Positions 52,470 through 63,552 of a stretch of 64,000 nucleotides of DNA are shown in pieces (the first letter of the stretch is position 1; each line of letters opens with the position of its first letter). The position numbers and the translations under genes are program-made. The DNA is taken from assembly GCF_025151215.1 (NCBI RefSeq), contig NZ_CP102286.1, forward strand, positions 2,914,001-2,978,000. Direction: 5' to 3'. Origin of the DNA: Parabacteroides merdae ATCC 43184 (lineage in GTDB: Bacteria; Bacteroidota; Bacteroidia; Bacteroidales; Tannerellaceae). The notes under the pieces are model-generated. The model made no database searches. It was not told where the DNA came from and saw only the letters and a program-made list of their open reading frames with translations.

Positions 52470-54209
52470 ATGAAAAAGGGAGTCATACACTTTGTTCAGT
52501 ATGTACTTGTAAAGATTTTATTCTTCGGTGCCGCTTATCCTCTCCAGGCACAGGTTTCCAATCCATCCTCATGGGAAAGTTTTGTTGGTAGCGATGAAAA
52601 TAGGCTTGTTTCGGATACGCTCAGATTGCAGACATTCGGGGATTCAGAATGGGATAATTGGGGATATACGTTAACTGTAAATTCTTCTCTTATCCAAGAG
52701 AAACATACGATAAAGATACCTGTCGGTTCCGGAATCATTTTTTCCCCCTTCTCACTTAATAATTATACAAATGTAAAAATCGTATCACATATTGCCGGAC
52801 TCAAACTAGAACCCGGTGAGTTGTTATTATTTAACGTTCACCGTAATAATTCCGATGAAGTCATAACAGGAAACACTCCTGAACAAGGTAAAGATTACAT
52901 GGGTTACAGATATCTTACAATCGGAAGCAATCCAAGCTCTTTTGCTATAACGACAAACAAAAAAGTCAATACACAGAATGGATATTATATGACCGATAGC
53001 GTTTTTGCTTATGGCGACATCCCTTCATATTCTCTATTCTCTGGTATCGGAAACTGGAACGACACAACCCTTTGGTCGCATCTTCCTCCACTCCGCCACA
53101 GGAATGCGCTCATAAAAGGGAATGTAAGTATAACAACAGATACGTATTGCAAAGATATCGCCATTCATTCCGGATCACTGGAGATCAATCCTGGCAGCCT
53201 GTTTATCCTACAGAATTTGGACCTATACGAAAACAAAGCCTCTCTCCATTCAGGAGGGACAATACTTCTTTCCGGCCGTATCACCTTCCATAAAACTTTT
53301 GAAGAACCCGGCAAATGGTATTTTATCTCATTTCCTTTCGACGTTTATCCGCCTGGCATCGACCTCCACTTCGAACAAAAGGATGCTACGCCTAACGACG
53401 GAGGCAACTATTTTTATGTCCAATCCTACAACGGAGACAAGCGGGCATCGTCCAACCAATCTGCCGGGAATTGGGAAGTCGTGCCCATCCGTCCCGATAA
53501 TGTCCCCCTGTTCGAAAAAAACAAAGGTTACCTGATCGCATTAGACGAGAAAACGACAAACCGAACTTTATCTTTTTCATCTCGACCCGGCGACATCCCC
53601 GAAAATTTTGCCAATATAGGAGCTATTGCAATTCCTTTAAATTCCGACAGTTCTTCAGGCAATCAAGAAAACCATGGCTGGTATTTGTGCGGCAATCCAT
53701 TCCCCGCACTACTTCCATTAACCCAAATCGAAAAAAACAAGGCTTTGGATGGAAATATCTATGTATATGACGGAAACGGTTATAAAACCTATTCCCTTAA
53801 TAGCAACTATGCCCTCCCTCCTTTCGCCGCCTTCTTTGTAAAAGCATCCTCACCGACCGAGTTGAAAATATCGTCCAACAGCACACCCACAAAAGCAATA
53901 AACATAATCCCGACAAACTTCCCTATGAGTAAAAGTATAACCGAACCCCATCCCGACAAACAAAGCACAGAGATAGAGCTCCCCAATACAGAGAATTTCC
54001 GTTTTTTCATAAAAGACGGCCAACTACACCTGCAAAATATCCCGGAAGCAGGATATATCAAAGTTTTTAACATGATGGGACACTGCATGTTTCAAAAAAG
54101 AATACGACAAGGTTCGCTGGTAGTTCCGTTCACTAATCTCTCTGGAATGTACATTTTACAAATACATTCCGCCAACTATCAAAAATACTATAAAGTGGTC
54201 CTTCCATAA
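52470..54209 (+). CDS. Exported protein with type IX-like C-terminal sorting domain
   Basis: The 579-aa protein has an N-terminal signal (VLVKILFFGAAYPLQAQ). It carries a domain shared by many Bacteroidales cell-surface proteins (GNWNDTTLWSHLPPLRHRNALIKGNVSIT, then WYFISFPFDVYPPGI and GWYLCGNPFPALLPL, which resemble carbohydrate-binding and sorting-associated modules). The C-terminus (QLHLQNIPEAGYIKVFNMMGH ... PFTNLSGMYILQIHSANYQKYYKVVLP) fits a type A sorting domain. The function of the body is unknown. It is divergent from hflX and has its own terminator. Confidence 0.75.
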   Translation: MKKGVIHFVQYVLVKILFFGAAYPLQAQVSNPSSWESFVGSDENRLVSDTLRLQTFGDSEWDNWGYTLTVNSSLIQEKHTIKIPVGSGIIFSPFSLNNYTNVKIVSHIAGLKLEPGELLLFNVHRNNSDEVITGNTPEQGKDYMGYRYLTIGSNPSSFAITTNKKVNTQNGYYMTDSVFAYGDIPSYSLFSGIGNWNDTTLWSHLPPLRHRNALIKGNVSITTDTYCKDIAIHSGSLEINPGSLFILQNLDLYENKASLHSGGTILLSGRITFHKTFEEPGKWYFISFPFDVYPPGIDLHFEQKDATPNDGGNYFYVQSYNGDKRASSNQSAGNWEVVPIRPDNVPLFEKNKGYLIALDEKTTNRTLSFSSRPGDIPENFANIGAIAIPLNSDSSSGNQENHGWYLCGNPFPALLPLTQIEKNKALDGNIYVYDGNGYKTYSLNSNYALPPFAAFFVKASSPTELKISSNSTPTKAINIIPTNFPMSKSITEPHPDKQSTEIELPNTENFRFFIKDGQLHLQNIPEAGYIKVFNMMGHCMFQKRIRQGSLVVPFTNLSGMYILQIHSANYQKYYKVVLP

Positions 54210-54216
54210 ATACAAC

Positions 54217-54266
54217 AAAGGCGAAATGTAAAAGTGCTTTATTCTCGCACTTCACATTCCGCCTTT
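54217..54266. terminator. Bidirectional terminator
   Basis: An imperfect stem of about 19-20 bp pairs AAAGGCGAAATGT... (from 54217) with ...ACATTCCGCCTTT (to 54266). It lies between the converging 52470 gene and the GH2 gene. Confidence 0.8.
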
Positions 54267-54294
54267 ACCCTATAATTCAGTATAATATGAACTA

Positions 54295-56100
54295 TTACAA
54301 CTTATATTTTTTCTGCTGTACATTCCATCCGCCGACAGTTAATGAAAACTCGCCTTCTGTAACTTTATCCACAGATGTATCAATAAGTACCTGCTTCGTT
54401 TCACCTGGCAACAACGAGAAAAAATTATCCGTATAGAACGAAGGGCGAACAGGCTTGCCCGCTTTATCCAGAAATTGAAGTTGCGTAAAGAAAGCAATCC
54501 GGGAAGAAGTATTCTTCAACGAAACTTCAATATAATACCGCCCATCAACTTCTTTCGTTTTGTACTTCGTCTGAAGCCGGGCCGTTGGCATATCATTCAG
54601 AGATTCAAAACCGGAAGAGGTTGGTCCTGTTAAGATTTCCTTTCCTTCATAAGCGGCATTGGAACGCCAATAGAACGTAGACACTACTTCTTTTCCCTTT
54701 TCATCCGACAAACCAAGCCGGATAAAATGCACAGGGGTTATATCTGATGGAAAATCGATTTTAAACAAATCATTCAGCACCTCATCTTCACCGATATCAA
54801 TCCGTTGAGAGTAAGAAAAGACCTTCTTGCTATTCAAATCATATACATCAGCCTTGACCTTGTAATTTTTAAAAGACCGATAATAATCATTACATACCGA
54901 AACCATATTCTTCAAATAATCAAACTGCGCATGTAAAGGCTCCAATGCATTCTGAGTATGATATAGTGAAGCCGTCGGTTCCAACGACCAATCCCACATA
55001 CGGGCACATACCTGGCGTACCGGACAATTATGATACCAGAATAATAACCCTGAACAATAGCGATCCCCATAGTCCAGCTTATTATAATTCCAAACCTCCC
55101 AAATTGTCTTTGAATTCATTGCTCCTACCAACTGGCCTTTTTTAGCAAACTCTTCTATCGACTGCGAGGTTCCGTAATTATTGACAAGATCTTTATACAT
55201 AGTGGACATTAAATGGAAGCCTCCCCCATCGTGATAATCCCAGACCTCTTTATTGATCGGCCATAAATCTTTCTCATCCATCACCTCCCGTAAAGTTTCA
55301 AGGGTCGGCAACGTTGGCGCTCCATACTCTGGGTTAAAACCATCCACACGGCTTCCACGTGGCGAGGCCGTATTCTCATAATGCTGCATCGGATTCACTT
55401 GCTTGTAGGGACTGCCATCATGCACACCATCACATTCCGATTGCATCTGATAACCGCGTGTACCATCCAATTTCATAATCAGATCTTTTGCACCCACCAC
55501 TTCCGTACTTTCATTAGAAGAAACATAATAAGCCAGGGAAGGATGATTCCGTAAACGTTTTACCGTCGATTCCAGATTTGCCAAATAAAGAGCCTGGTCG
55601 TGTGGATGTTTCGTATCGCCTGTCAACCAAAATTCCTGCCAAACCAACAGTCCCATTTCGTCACACAATTGGAAAAAGTAGTCGGATTCTGCAATACCGC
55701 CTCCCCACATACGCACCAAATTAACGCCGGATTGTTTGGTATAGCGCAATTCTGCATAAGTACGTTCATCCGAATGCCGCAACATTCCTTCCGGTATCCA
55801 GTTCGTTCCCCGGATAAAGATCTTCTTGCCATTGACATAAAACTGACGGGATTTGTCTGGTGTATTCTGATCCGATGTAATTTCGCGAATACCAAAACGA
55901 GTCTTCAACGAATCCGAAACTTGCCCTTTAACAGAAACTGTCATCTTCAATTCATACAAATCCGGTTTACCTTTAAACAACGGCCACCACAACCGAGGAT
56001 TATCAATTTTCAACTGCGGAAATTCTTCCGGGGTAAAGACTATTTCACGAGTTTCTCCACGAAAAAGGCTTATCTCTTTTTGAAAAACGAATATTTTCAC
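54295..56100 (-). pseudogene. Glycoside hydrolase family 2 protein, C-terminal fragment with catalytic domain
   Basis: The 601-residue fragment is in a different frame from the N-terminal part at 56045-56992. Joined, they make a GH2 protein of about 895 aa. It contains the rest of the beta-sandwich (PRLWWPLFKGKPDLYEL), the TIM barrel (FIRGTNWIPEGM, NLVRMWGGGIAE), the acid/base Glu in YYVSSNESTEVVG and the nucleophile-type Glu in GFNPEYGAPTLPTLE. It resembles exo-beta-glucosaminidase / beta-mannosidase-type GH2 enzymes. The apparent GTG start at 56100 is only where the frame opens; without a signal peptide this fragment would not be exported. Confidence 0.85.
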
Positions 56101-56992
56101 CTGTTATTTCACCAGCAACGACACATTTGACCGACCCCGTCGTCGGATTAATAACCTCGACAGAGACAGTCTCCTCGGCTTTATCATATCCAGGCTTGGC
56201 AAGTTCAGAACGAATAAACGGATTGCGGATCGCAGCTTTGTCAGTAGCATACAACGATATGCTTTTCCAAATGCCGGTATTCCGGTCACGTATACCGTCC
56301 AAGAAAGTAAAGTCCCAACCGACAGACATCAGCATCGTCGTGTTCAGCCCTATATTCCCGTCACCACCGTTATGAAATTCTCCTACAGCTCCCCACTGTT
56401 TTTGTTTGACGGTTCCAGACATATCGACCGGATAGACTTTTACTGCCAAAGCGTTCGTTTCGCCTACTCGGGCGAACTCTGTTATATCCACATAATCCTG
56501 AATAAACATGCCGGAAATATTACTCAGCAAATGACCGTTTACCCAGACTTCCGCCCGATAATTGATCCCGTCCAACTGTAACCAAATGACTTTCCCCTTA
56601 TAATCAGCAGGAACGATGAAATCGGTACGAAACCAATAAGTATAAAAATCACGTCCGACAACAGACAAATCCGGAATGATATTGCTCGTCAGTTTATTAT
56701 TCAATCCATAATAAGGTTCGGGATACACTTTGTTATATACGAGAGAATTTAGAACAGTACCCGGAACAATTGCCGGCATCCAGTCACCCGTCTTATATCC
56801 GGGCTTCGACACGGCTTCCGCACAGGCTGTAACATCTCCTGCTTTTTTCATTTTCCAAAGGAATGCACCTTGGTGTCCATCTTTTGAATCCAGATAAATC
56901 CTATCGGGATTACGATAATAATTCGCATCTTGTCCCCATACAAAGGAACAGCCTACAATACATAAAAATAGAATCAGAACGATTTGCTTCAT
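56045..56992 (-). pseudogene. Glycoside hydrolase family 2 protein, N-terminal fragment (frameshifted)
   Basis: From the ATG at 56992 this fragment reads 315 codons: a signal peptide (MKQIVLILFLCIVGCSFVWG), then the GH2 sugar-binding domain (FLWKMKKAGD, PGTVLNSLVYN, YWFRTDFIVPADYKGKVIWLQLDGINYRAEVWVNGHLL) and the start of the immunoglobulin-like domain. The frame runs out in SFSWRNS at 56045, while the other fragment picks up the family sequence from about QKEISLF. One extra base in the T5 run of the minus strand (56083-56087) would explain it. It could be true decay, a phase-variable run, or a sequencing error. Confidence 0.82.
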
Positions 56993-57136
56993 ATTTATTA
57001 GCAATAGTCAAATTAAAACTTTAAAACAGAATGTACACAATATTTCATCTACATATATACCCACTATAGGACATAATATACCCGTCTGCCGATTCCTTGT
57101 TTAAACTAGAAAATAACAGACGAGTATCCATTTACA

Positions 57137-58516
57137 TCAGATCAACTGACCTACTTCTTTCAATCGTTTCCTCAACTTTTGAATATCAACATTATGTATA
57201 TCAGGAGATTTGGATTTACAAATCTGACCGGCAGCAACACCAACTGCTTCACCTGTTACAAGCGACGGTGGCATCACACGCAGACTACCATGAGCATAAG
57301 AATCCGTCGAGATACAACGTCCTGCAACCATTACATTTTTCAAACCCGCAGGAGTCAGACAACTAAAGGGGATTCCATGAGATTCTCCTTTCTTATAGCG
57401 AGGATACACGGTTGCATCCTGTTTATGGACATCAATATAATAACAGTTACGTCCGATACTGTCCTCAAACTCCTTACGAGCGAGCCAATCTTCCAATGTG
57501 AATGTATAATCGCATTTTATCCGGCGACTTTCCCTGATTCCCATCAAATTAGCCGTACTTGCCAAAAAAGAAGCACCAAATGACTTTGGTTCAAACTCGA
57601 CCAATCCTTCATGTAACTGTCTTACCAATTTACGTCCTTTTATCATTGCTTCAGTCAAAGATACTGGATCTGTACTATCAACAGTCACATGACCGGCATT
57701 GAATCCTAAGATACCCGGTCCGATTAACTTGTCATTCATGTGCTTATCTTTCACCAATGGGTATTTAGGGTTACCATAAATAGAATGAATCGGACCATCC
57801 TTCCGATTAGTATGGACATTCCCTATTAAAGAAAACTCATAAGGGTCGACATTCGACAAGGTAAAGCACAAAGTACCTTCTTGAACGGAACCACTCTCAT
57901 CTCCTATTACAAAATCAGCACCAGCCCAAGCCGCAAGATCACCATCGCCTGTACAATCAATATATACTTTAGCTTTGTAAGTTGACAATCCTGCTTTATT
58001 AGCAACAACTATTGCATCGACAACCCCCTTACGTTTCATTTCGACAGCAGCCATTGTTGTGAAAAAAAGAACAGATACGCCCTCAGAGGTTACCAAATCG
58101 TCATACACGACTTTCAGATATTCACCATTTATAGGCACCCAATTATCATAATGAATATGAGGAACACCTTTCTTTGACTCGGAAAAAACCCGTTCCGCAA
58201 TTCCTTTATAAATAATCTTCTCACCATCCGTAAAAGGGCACCACGCATTCAGTAAGCCAGAAGTCCCCATTCCACCTAAGGCTCCAGTTCCTTCCATTAA
58301 CAAAGTTTTGGCACCTTCGCGTGCCGCAGCCGTAGCCGCAGCACATCCCGAAGGTCCTCCCCCCACAACTATTACGTCCCACCCATCATATACCGGTATT
58401 TTCGATTTTCCCGGCAAACTGTTACTTTGAGGAGTTTCTGCAGCAAAAGATGTTCCCACTGCTACAGATGCCAAACCTAAAGAACTTATGTTTCTGATAA
58501 AACTTCTTCTCTTCAT
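57137..58516 (-). CDS. FAD-dependent oxidoreductase with twin-arginine signal
   Basis: The 459-aa protein has a Tat-type N-terminus (KRRSFIRNISSLGLASVAVG). It has the FAD-binding GxGxxG variant VVGGGPSGCAAATAAAREGAKTLLMEG (from residue 50), GGMGTSGLLNAWCPFTDG, a DCTGDGDLAAWAGAD motif and a C-terminal NVMVAGRCISTDSYAHGSLRVMPPSLVTGEAVGVAAG. This is the PF12831-type family often found beside glycan-use genes in Bacteroidetes; some related enzymes oxidise sugars or acidic sugar derivatives. It lies 12 bp after susD in the same operon, so it probably acts on the imported glycan. Confidence 0.85.
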   Translation of the reverse strand: MKRRSFIRNISSLGLASVAVGTSFAAETPQSNSLPGKSKIPVYDGWDVIVVGGGPSGCAAATAAAREGAKTLLMEGTGALGGMGTSGLLNAWCPFTDGEKIIYKGIAERVFSESKKGVPHIHYDNWVPINGEYLKVVYDDLVTSEGVSVLFFTTMAAVEMKRKGVVDAIVVANKAGLSTYKAKVYIDCTGDGDLAAWAGADFVIGDESGSVQEGTLCFTLSNVDPYEFSLIGNVHTNRKDGPIHSIYGNPKYPLVKDKHMNDKLIGPGILGFNAGHVTVDSTDPVSLTEAMIKGRKLVRQLHEGLVEFEPKSFGASFLASTANLMGIRESRRIKCDYTFTLEDWLARKEFEDSIGRNCYYIDVHKQDATVYPRYKKGESHGIPFSCLTPAGLKNVMVAGRCISTDSYAHGSLRVMPPSLVTGEAVGVAAGQICKSKSPDIHNVDIQKLRKRLKEVGQLI

Positions 58517-58528
58517 ATAATACTTAAT

Positions 58529-60010
58529 TTACCATCCCGGAGTTTGCTCTAATAACTTATTTGCATCCAATTCTGTCACAGGTATAGGCAACAGATAATG
58601 TTTTTCCTCTACCACAGCACCAATAGTCGGATTCTGCGCCATCATGGCTTCCTTCAATTTATGCGTACGTACCAAATCAAAACGACGTTGTCCTTCAAAT
58701 GCAAATTCTTTACGACGTTCCAAAAGAATTATATCCAAGAAATCTTCTTTACTCAATCCTAGCTTAATATCAATAGCAGAAGCCTCGTTCATATTAAGTC
58801 CAAAAGCCCTACGACGTATGACATTTAAGCACTCATACGCCTCTGCATCAGAAGTATTTATTGCATTCAAGGCTTCCGCACGCATTAGATAGACGTCCGA
58901 ATAACGCAATATCGGATAATTATTTTCTCCTCCTTGAGATCTTACGGCCAACGGCGAAGGATCCTGAAATTTATTTACATAACAAGGAAACTCATAATTG
59001 GAAGACATATTCGGATACTCTTCCTTCGTATAAAGACGCACATTTACATCCCGACGCAAATCACCTTCCTCGTAACATTCATAATGATTACGTGTCACTG
59101 GATCATCTCCATATCCGACCCAACCATTTATATTGACAAACGGAGGACGATAATATCCGTTGTAATTACTACCCGACACACCCGGAGTATTCCGCTTATA
59201 CTGGATTTCAAATATAGATTCCTGTCCATTTTCTTTTTCCACATCAAAATTATCAGCATAATTCTTCCATAATTTATATCCCATCTGCATCACTTCCGAC
59301 GTCTCCTTCACTACATTCTGATAATCTTCACGGGTCAAATAAACTTTTGCCAACATAGCAGAGGCGGACCCTTTTGTTGCCCGTCCTAAATATCCCTCTG
59401 GAAGTTGCCCGATAGCAGGAAGAACAGATTTTGCTTCTTGCAAATCCGAGATAATCTGTTCATAACATTCGTCAACTGTATTCCGGGGAACTTCTAAGCC
59501 ATCCAACGAAGTGGTTTGCTTCAATACTAAAGGGACTCCTCCATATATGCGAACCAAATTAAAATAGGCCAATGCCCGCAGGAACTTAGCTTCTCCGATC
59601 AGCCGCTTCCTGACATCATCTCTTATCTGTTCGCTCCCCATATTCGAAATATTTTCTATCGCGAAGTTAGAGCGGTTAACTGCCACATAGTGCTTAATCC
59701 AAACGGAGTAAACTAAATTCGTATTCCCATCATACTCAAATTTATCTAAAGCATTTTTGTCCAGGTTAGTCGTCGTGCGCCCACCACTCCACTCGCAATC
59801 ATCAGTACCCTGACTCTGCAATACTTCCCAAAACTGGTTATAAATATCATTATCGGTAAAAACCGAATACGTTCCATAAACAGCAGCTGTTGCATCCTCT
59901 TCGGATTTAAAGAAGTTTTCAGGACTCAGATTAGACTCCGGTATCAGATTCATATCCGTACATGAGTTCATCATGACCGAACTCAATATTATAAATGCTA
60001 TTTTTTTCAT
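58529..60010 (-). CDS. SusD/RagB-family outer-membrane glycan-binding lipoprotein
   Basis: The 493-aa protein has a lipobox MNSC with lipidated Cys17. The SusD plan is seen: LSPENFFKSEEDATAAVYGTYSVF (first helix pair), IGEAKFLRALAYFNLVRIYGGVPLV (TPR region), and the C-terminal LRYSDVYLMRAEALN and LDIILLERRKEFAFEGQRRFDLVRT. It would cap the SusC channel encoded just upstream (17-bp gap) and bind the glycan at the cell surface. The specificity cannot be read from the sequence. Confidence 0.95.
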   Translation of the reverse strand: MKKIAFIILSSVMMNSCTDMNLIPESNLSPENFFKSEEDATAAVYGTYSVFTDNDIYNQFWEVLQSQGTDDCEWSGGRTTTNLDKNALDKFEYDGNTNLVYSVWIKHYVAVNRSNFAIENISNMGSEQIRDDVRKRLIGEAKFLRALAYFNLVRIYGGVPLVLKQTTSLDGLEVPRNTVDECYEQIISDLQEAKSVLPAIGQLPEGYLGRATKGSASAMLAKVYLTREDYQNVVKETSEVMQMGYKLWKNYADNFDVEKENGQESIFEIQYKRNTPGVSGSNYNGYYRPPFVNINGWVGYGDDPVTRNHYECYEEGDLRRDVNVRLYTKEEYPNMSSNYEFPCYVNKFQDPSPLAVRSQGGENNYPILRYSDVYLMRAEALNAINTSDAEAYECLNVIRRRAFGLNMNEASAIDIKLGLSKEDFLDIILLERRKEFAFEGQRRFDLVRTHKLKEAMMAQNPTIGAVVEEKHYLLPIPVTELDANKLLEQTPGW

Positions 60011-60027
60011 AAACTACTTAGACTCTT

Positions 60028-63000
60028 TTAGAATTTAACATTCAAACCAAACAATACTGACTTTGCAAACGGATAAGAGAATGCATCATATCCGGCTCCC
60101 AGGTTATCCTGACCATATTTGCTGACTTCCGGATTATCACCAGAATAGCTTGTTATCGTAATGAAATTCTGCAAAGAAGCATACACCCGTAATCCCGATA
60201 CATACTTTGTAAAACTCAAAAATTCAGTAGGCACATTATAACCTAACGTGATATTTTGGAAACGCAGATAAGAACCGTTTTCCACATATTGATTGGAAAC
60301 ACGCATTACAGCCTTTGAACGGAGTGGACGTGGCAACGGAGCATTTTGATTATCAGGCGTCCAATAATTCATCGTTGAAGCAAACATATTTGTTGATCCC
60401 TGCATATTCTCCATAGTAACTCTCGTACCGTTATAAACGTCATTTCCGATCGTGAAAATCGTATTTACATTCAAATCAAAATTTTTGTAAGAGAACGTGT
60501 TATTGAATCCTCCAAAAAGCTTTGGCTGTGCACAACCGATAATCGTACGATCAAGATCGTTGATCACTCCGTCAGGAACACCATCCGGGCCACTAATATC
60601 TTTATAGCGGATATCGCCAGGTTTAGCTGTCGGCTGCGCAGAAGATGCTATGTCATCCGTCGTACTGAAAAGTCCGTCATACACATATCCGTAGAACGTT
60701 CCTAAAGGCTGTCCGACCTGTATGATACGCCCCAAATGTATTCCGGTTTCATCCTGGCCTGGCTGACTCGGATAAATAAATGAGACATCACCCAAATCCA
60801 ATACTTTATTCTTGTTATAAGTAAGGTTCAAACTCGTATTCCAAGTGAAATCACCTTCTATCGGCGTCGCATTGATCGCTAATTCAAAACCTTTATTTTC
60901 GACTTCTCCAATATTTTTCAGACCGGAAGAGAAACCTGAAGACCCCGGTACTTTCACTTTCAACAACAGATCACGGGTTTTCTTGTAATAACCATCAATA
61001 ACTACAGTCAAACGGTTATTAAAGAAGCCGAAATCGATACCGGCATCGAACTGGGCAGTTGTTTCCCACTTCAGGTTCGTATTGGCAACTTGCGACGGAT
61101 AATAGCCAGTCACCTTATCTCCACCTGCCACATAACCATTCGAACCCAACAAAGCATACGCAGGGTAAGTACCAATTCCATCTTGGTTACCTGTGATACC
61201 GAAACTTACACGAGGTTTCAAATTACTAAAGATATTCAAGTCTTTAATAAAAGATTCCTCAGAAGCTCTCCATGCCAAAGCAGCAGAAGGGAAATACCCC
61301 CAGCGGTTGTCCGAACCGAAACGGGATGAACCGTCTGCACGGATAGAAGCAGTCAACAAGTATTTATTATTCACTGTGTAGTTAACACGAGCCAGGTAAG
61401 AATTCAAAGCCCATTTCTTAACTTCAGATCCAGGAGCCGTATAAGTCGTCCCCGATCCTAAATTATTCATCTGCAAATTATCATTCAAGAAACCATAAGA
61501 ACCGGCATTAAAACCATCATAGGCCGATTGCTGTTGCGTATATCCGACCATACCCGTAAAAGAGTGTACACCCCATGTATTCGTATAAGTCAGGATATTT
61601 TCGTTAATCCACGTATAAGTGTTATTCGAGATTTTCTTGGCTTCTCCATTCTTTTGGCTACCGGAATAAACAGAACGGGGATTATAACTTTTGTTGGTGG
61701 CATAATCAATATCAATTCCAAAAGAAGATTTGAACTTCAATCCCTTAATTATATTCCACTCAACAAATGCATTGTTTAATGATCGGAAATTGGTATGCCA
61801 ATCCACCTTTTCGTTTATAACTCCAACCGGGTTGTCAAATGTAATGACGCCATTATTGTCACTAAACGTATAACTTCCGTCATCTTGCATCACAGGCAAA
61901 TTCGATGGCGTAGTCAAACGGGACTGCAAAACAGAATTTCCAACACGGTTATTGTCGACTTTCGTCATCGTCAGACTTAATCCCAGATTTATCGTTGAAG
62001 AAATCTTATGATCAATATTGGCTCGGAAAGCATATTTTTTCATTTCAGATGCTTTGATTACTCCTTCCTGGTTGAAGTAATTGAAAGAAGTCAAGAAAGT
62101 CGTTTTATCATTACCACCGGAAACCGTCAACTGGTAGTTTTGTGTCAGGGCATTCTTATTGGATGTCAAATCCTGCCAATCCGTCGTAGCTGGAGTCAGA
62201 CTTTCATCATAAATTGCTGCCCCACCGGAATTTACCAATGCCTCATTTGCCAGTTTCTCAAATGAACGGGAATCCAGCAAGTCATATTTCTTATAGATAT
62301 TCTGAATACCCCAGTAAGCATCAAATGCGACAGAAGTCTTACCGCTTTTACCCTTTTTGGTCGTTACGATAATAACACCATTAGCACCACGGGAGCCGTA
62401 AATAGCAGTCGAAGAAGCATCCTTCAAAACTTCTATCGATTCAATATCCGATGTCGGGATTGAATTCAGCGGGCTTAATGCCGTCTGACTTGCATCCGCA
62501 CTCGGATAAACCGGCATGCCGTCGATGATATACAACGGTTCATTACCGCCGGAAATAGAGTTACCGCCACGGATACGGACGGTGGAGCTTGCACCCGGCA
62601 TTCCAGAATTCTGTACCATATACAAACCGGAAGTACGTCCTTGCAACATCTGGTCTACGGATTTCACACTGATACCCTGCACCTTGTCTACCTGGATGGA
62701 ACCGACTGCACCGGTCAAGTCACTTTTCTTTACCGAACCGTAACCGATCACAACCACTTCTTCCAGATTCTGAGTATCTTCGGATAAGATAATCTTCAAA
62801 ACAGACTGACTGCCTACAGGCACTTCCTTGGTCAGATAACCGATGTAAGACACGACTAACGTTGCAGCAGGCTTGTCCAGTGCCAAAGTAAACTTACCAT
62901 CGACATCCGTCACCGTTCCGACAGATTCCGAATCTTTTTCGATCACGTTGGCACCAATAATAGGCTCGCCATTGATATCCGTAATCACACCACTGACCAT

Positions 63001-63408
63001 TTTACCCTGCTGTGCAGACAAAGAGATCGTAGTCGTTGTTCCACCTGCGGACAATAATATATACGAACCATCGACAGAGTATTTCACATCCGTTCCGGCG
63101 AACAGATTTGCCAAGACTTCCTCCAGAGAGGCTTTCTTCAAATTAACAGACACTTTTCTGTCCACATTCACAAACTTGTTGTAAATAAACAGATAATCAG
63201 TTTGTTTCTCAATATCGTTCAACACATTCTCAAGTTCGGTGTTACTTCTTTTGATCGTAACATTTACATTCTGAGAACTGGAGTTTTCTGCATGCATGCA
63301 GAAAATGAAAACGAATAATAACAAAGTGGTTATTCTCATGACTCTAAAAAATTGTTTACATCGAGGCCTTTTTACAGAATAAGACATCGACAAAGATTTT
63401 TTATTCAT
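60028..63408 (-). CDS. SusC/RagA-family TonB-dependent transporter with STN signalling domain
   Basis: From the ATG at 63408 it has 1126 aa: a signal (FFRVMRITTLLLFVFIFCMHAENSS), an STN domain (about 50-105, VTIKRSNTELENVLNDIEKQTDYLFIYN), a carboxypeptidase-regulatory-like domain (about 135-215, VSGVITDINGEPIIGANVIEKD), the NLEEVVVIGYG segment and plug (QMLQGRTSGLYMVQNSGMPGASSTVRIRGGNSIS), then the beta-barrel. The STN domain and the fecR gene upstream indicate trans-envelope control of an ECF sigma factor. A longer frame begins with TTG at 63423, but a TAAATTTG -7-like box overlaps it (63421-63428). Confidence 0.96.
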   Translation of the reverse strand: MNKKSLSMSYSVKRPRCKQFFRVMRITTLLLFVFIFCMHAENSSSQNVNVTIKRSNTELENVLNDIEKQTDYLFIYNKFVNVDRKVSVNLKKASLEEVLANLFAGTDVKYSVDGSYILLSAGGTTTTISLSAQQGKMVSGVITDINGEPIIGANVIEKDSESVGTVTDVDGKFTLALDKPAATLVVSYIGYLTKEVPVGSQSVLKIILSEDTQNLEEVVVIGYGSVKKSDLTGAVGSIQVDKVQGISVKSVDQMLQGRTSGLYMVQNSGMPGASSTVRIRGGNSISGGNEPLYIIDGMPVYPSADASQTALSPLNSIPTSDIESIEVLKDASSTAIYGSRGANGVIIVTTKKGKSGKTSVAFDAYWGIQNIYKKYDLLDSRSFEKLANEALVNSGGAAIYDESLTPATTDWQDLTSNKNALTQNYQLTVSGGNDKTTFLTSFNYFNQEGVIKASEMKKYAFRANIDHKISSTINLGLSLTMTKVDNNRVGNSVLQSRLTTPSNLPVMQDDGSYTFSDNNGVITFDNPVGVINEKVDWHTNFRSLNNAFVEWNIIKGLKFKSSFGIDIDYATNKSYNPRSVYSGSQKNGEAKKISNNTYTWINENILTYTNTWGVHSFTGMVGYTQQQSAYDGFNAGSYGFLNDNLQMNNLGSGTTYTAPGSEVKKWALNSYLARVNYTVNNKYLLTASIRADGSSRFGSDNRWGYFPSAALAWRASEESFIKDLNIFSNLKPRVSFGITGNQDGIGTYPAYALLGSNGYVAGGDKVTGYYPSQVANTNLKWETTAQFDAGIDFGFFNNRLTVVIDGYYKKTRDLLLKVKVPGSSGFSSGLKNIGEVENKGFELAINATPIEGDFTWNTSLNLTYNKNKVLDLGDVSFIYPSQPGQDETGIHLGRIIQVGQPLGTFYGYVYDGLFSTTDDIASSAQPTAKPGDIRYKDISGPDGVPDGVINDLDRTIIGCAQPKLFGGFNNTFSYKNFDLNVNTIFTIGNDVYNGTRVTMENMQGSTNMFASTMNYWTPDNQNAPLPRPLRSKAVMRVSNQYVENGSYLRFQNITLGYNVPTEFLSFTKYVSGLRVYASLQNFITITSYSGDNPEVSKYGQDNLGAGYDAFSYPFAKSVLFGLNVKF

Positions 63409-63458
63409 ATCTTTGGAAATCAAATTTATTAATACAGTTAAATAATTGTGTTAAGTCT

Positions 63459-63490
63459 ATGCCGGTAAGTGTGGGGACACTTACCGGCAT
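63459..63490. terminator. Strong stem-loop between fecR and susC
   Basis: A perfect 14-bp stem ATGCCGGTAAGTGT / ACACTTACCGGCAT (63459-63472 and 63477-63490) has a GGGG loop. The T5 tail is on the plus strand. On the minus strand it has no T-run, so it may act as a partial terminator or RNA-stability hairpin that sets the fecR to susC ratio. Confidence 0.6.
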
Positions 63491-63552
63491 TTTTCTCAAT
63501 AAAAGGTTAACCTTTTTCCTTCATCATAGGCATTATATTTTAAGATTAGACA

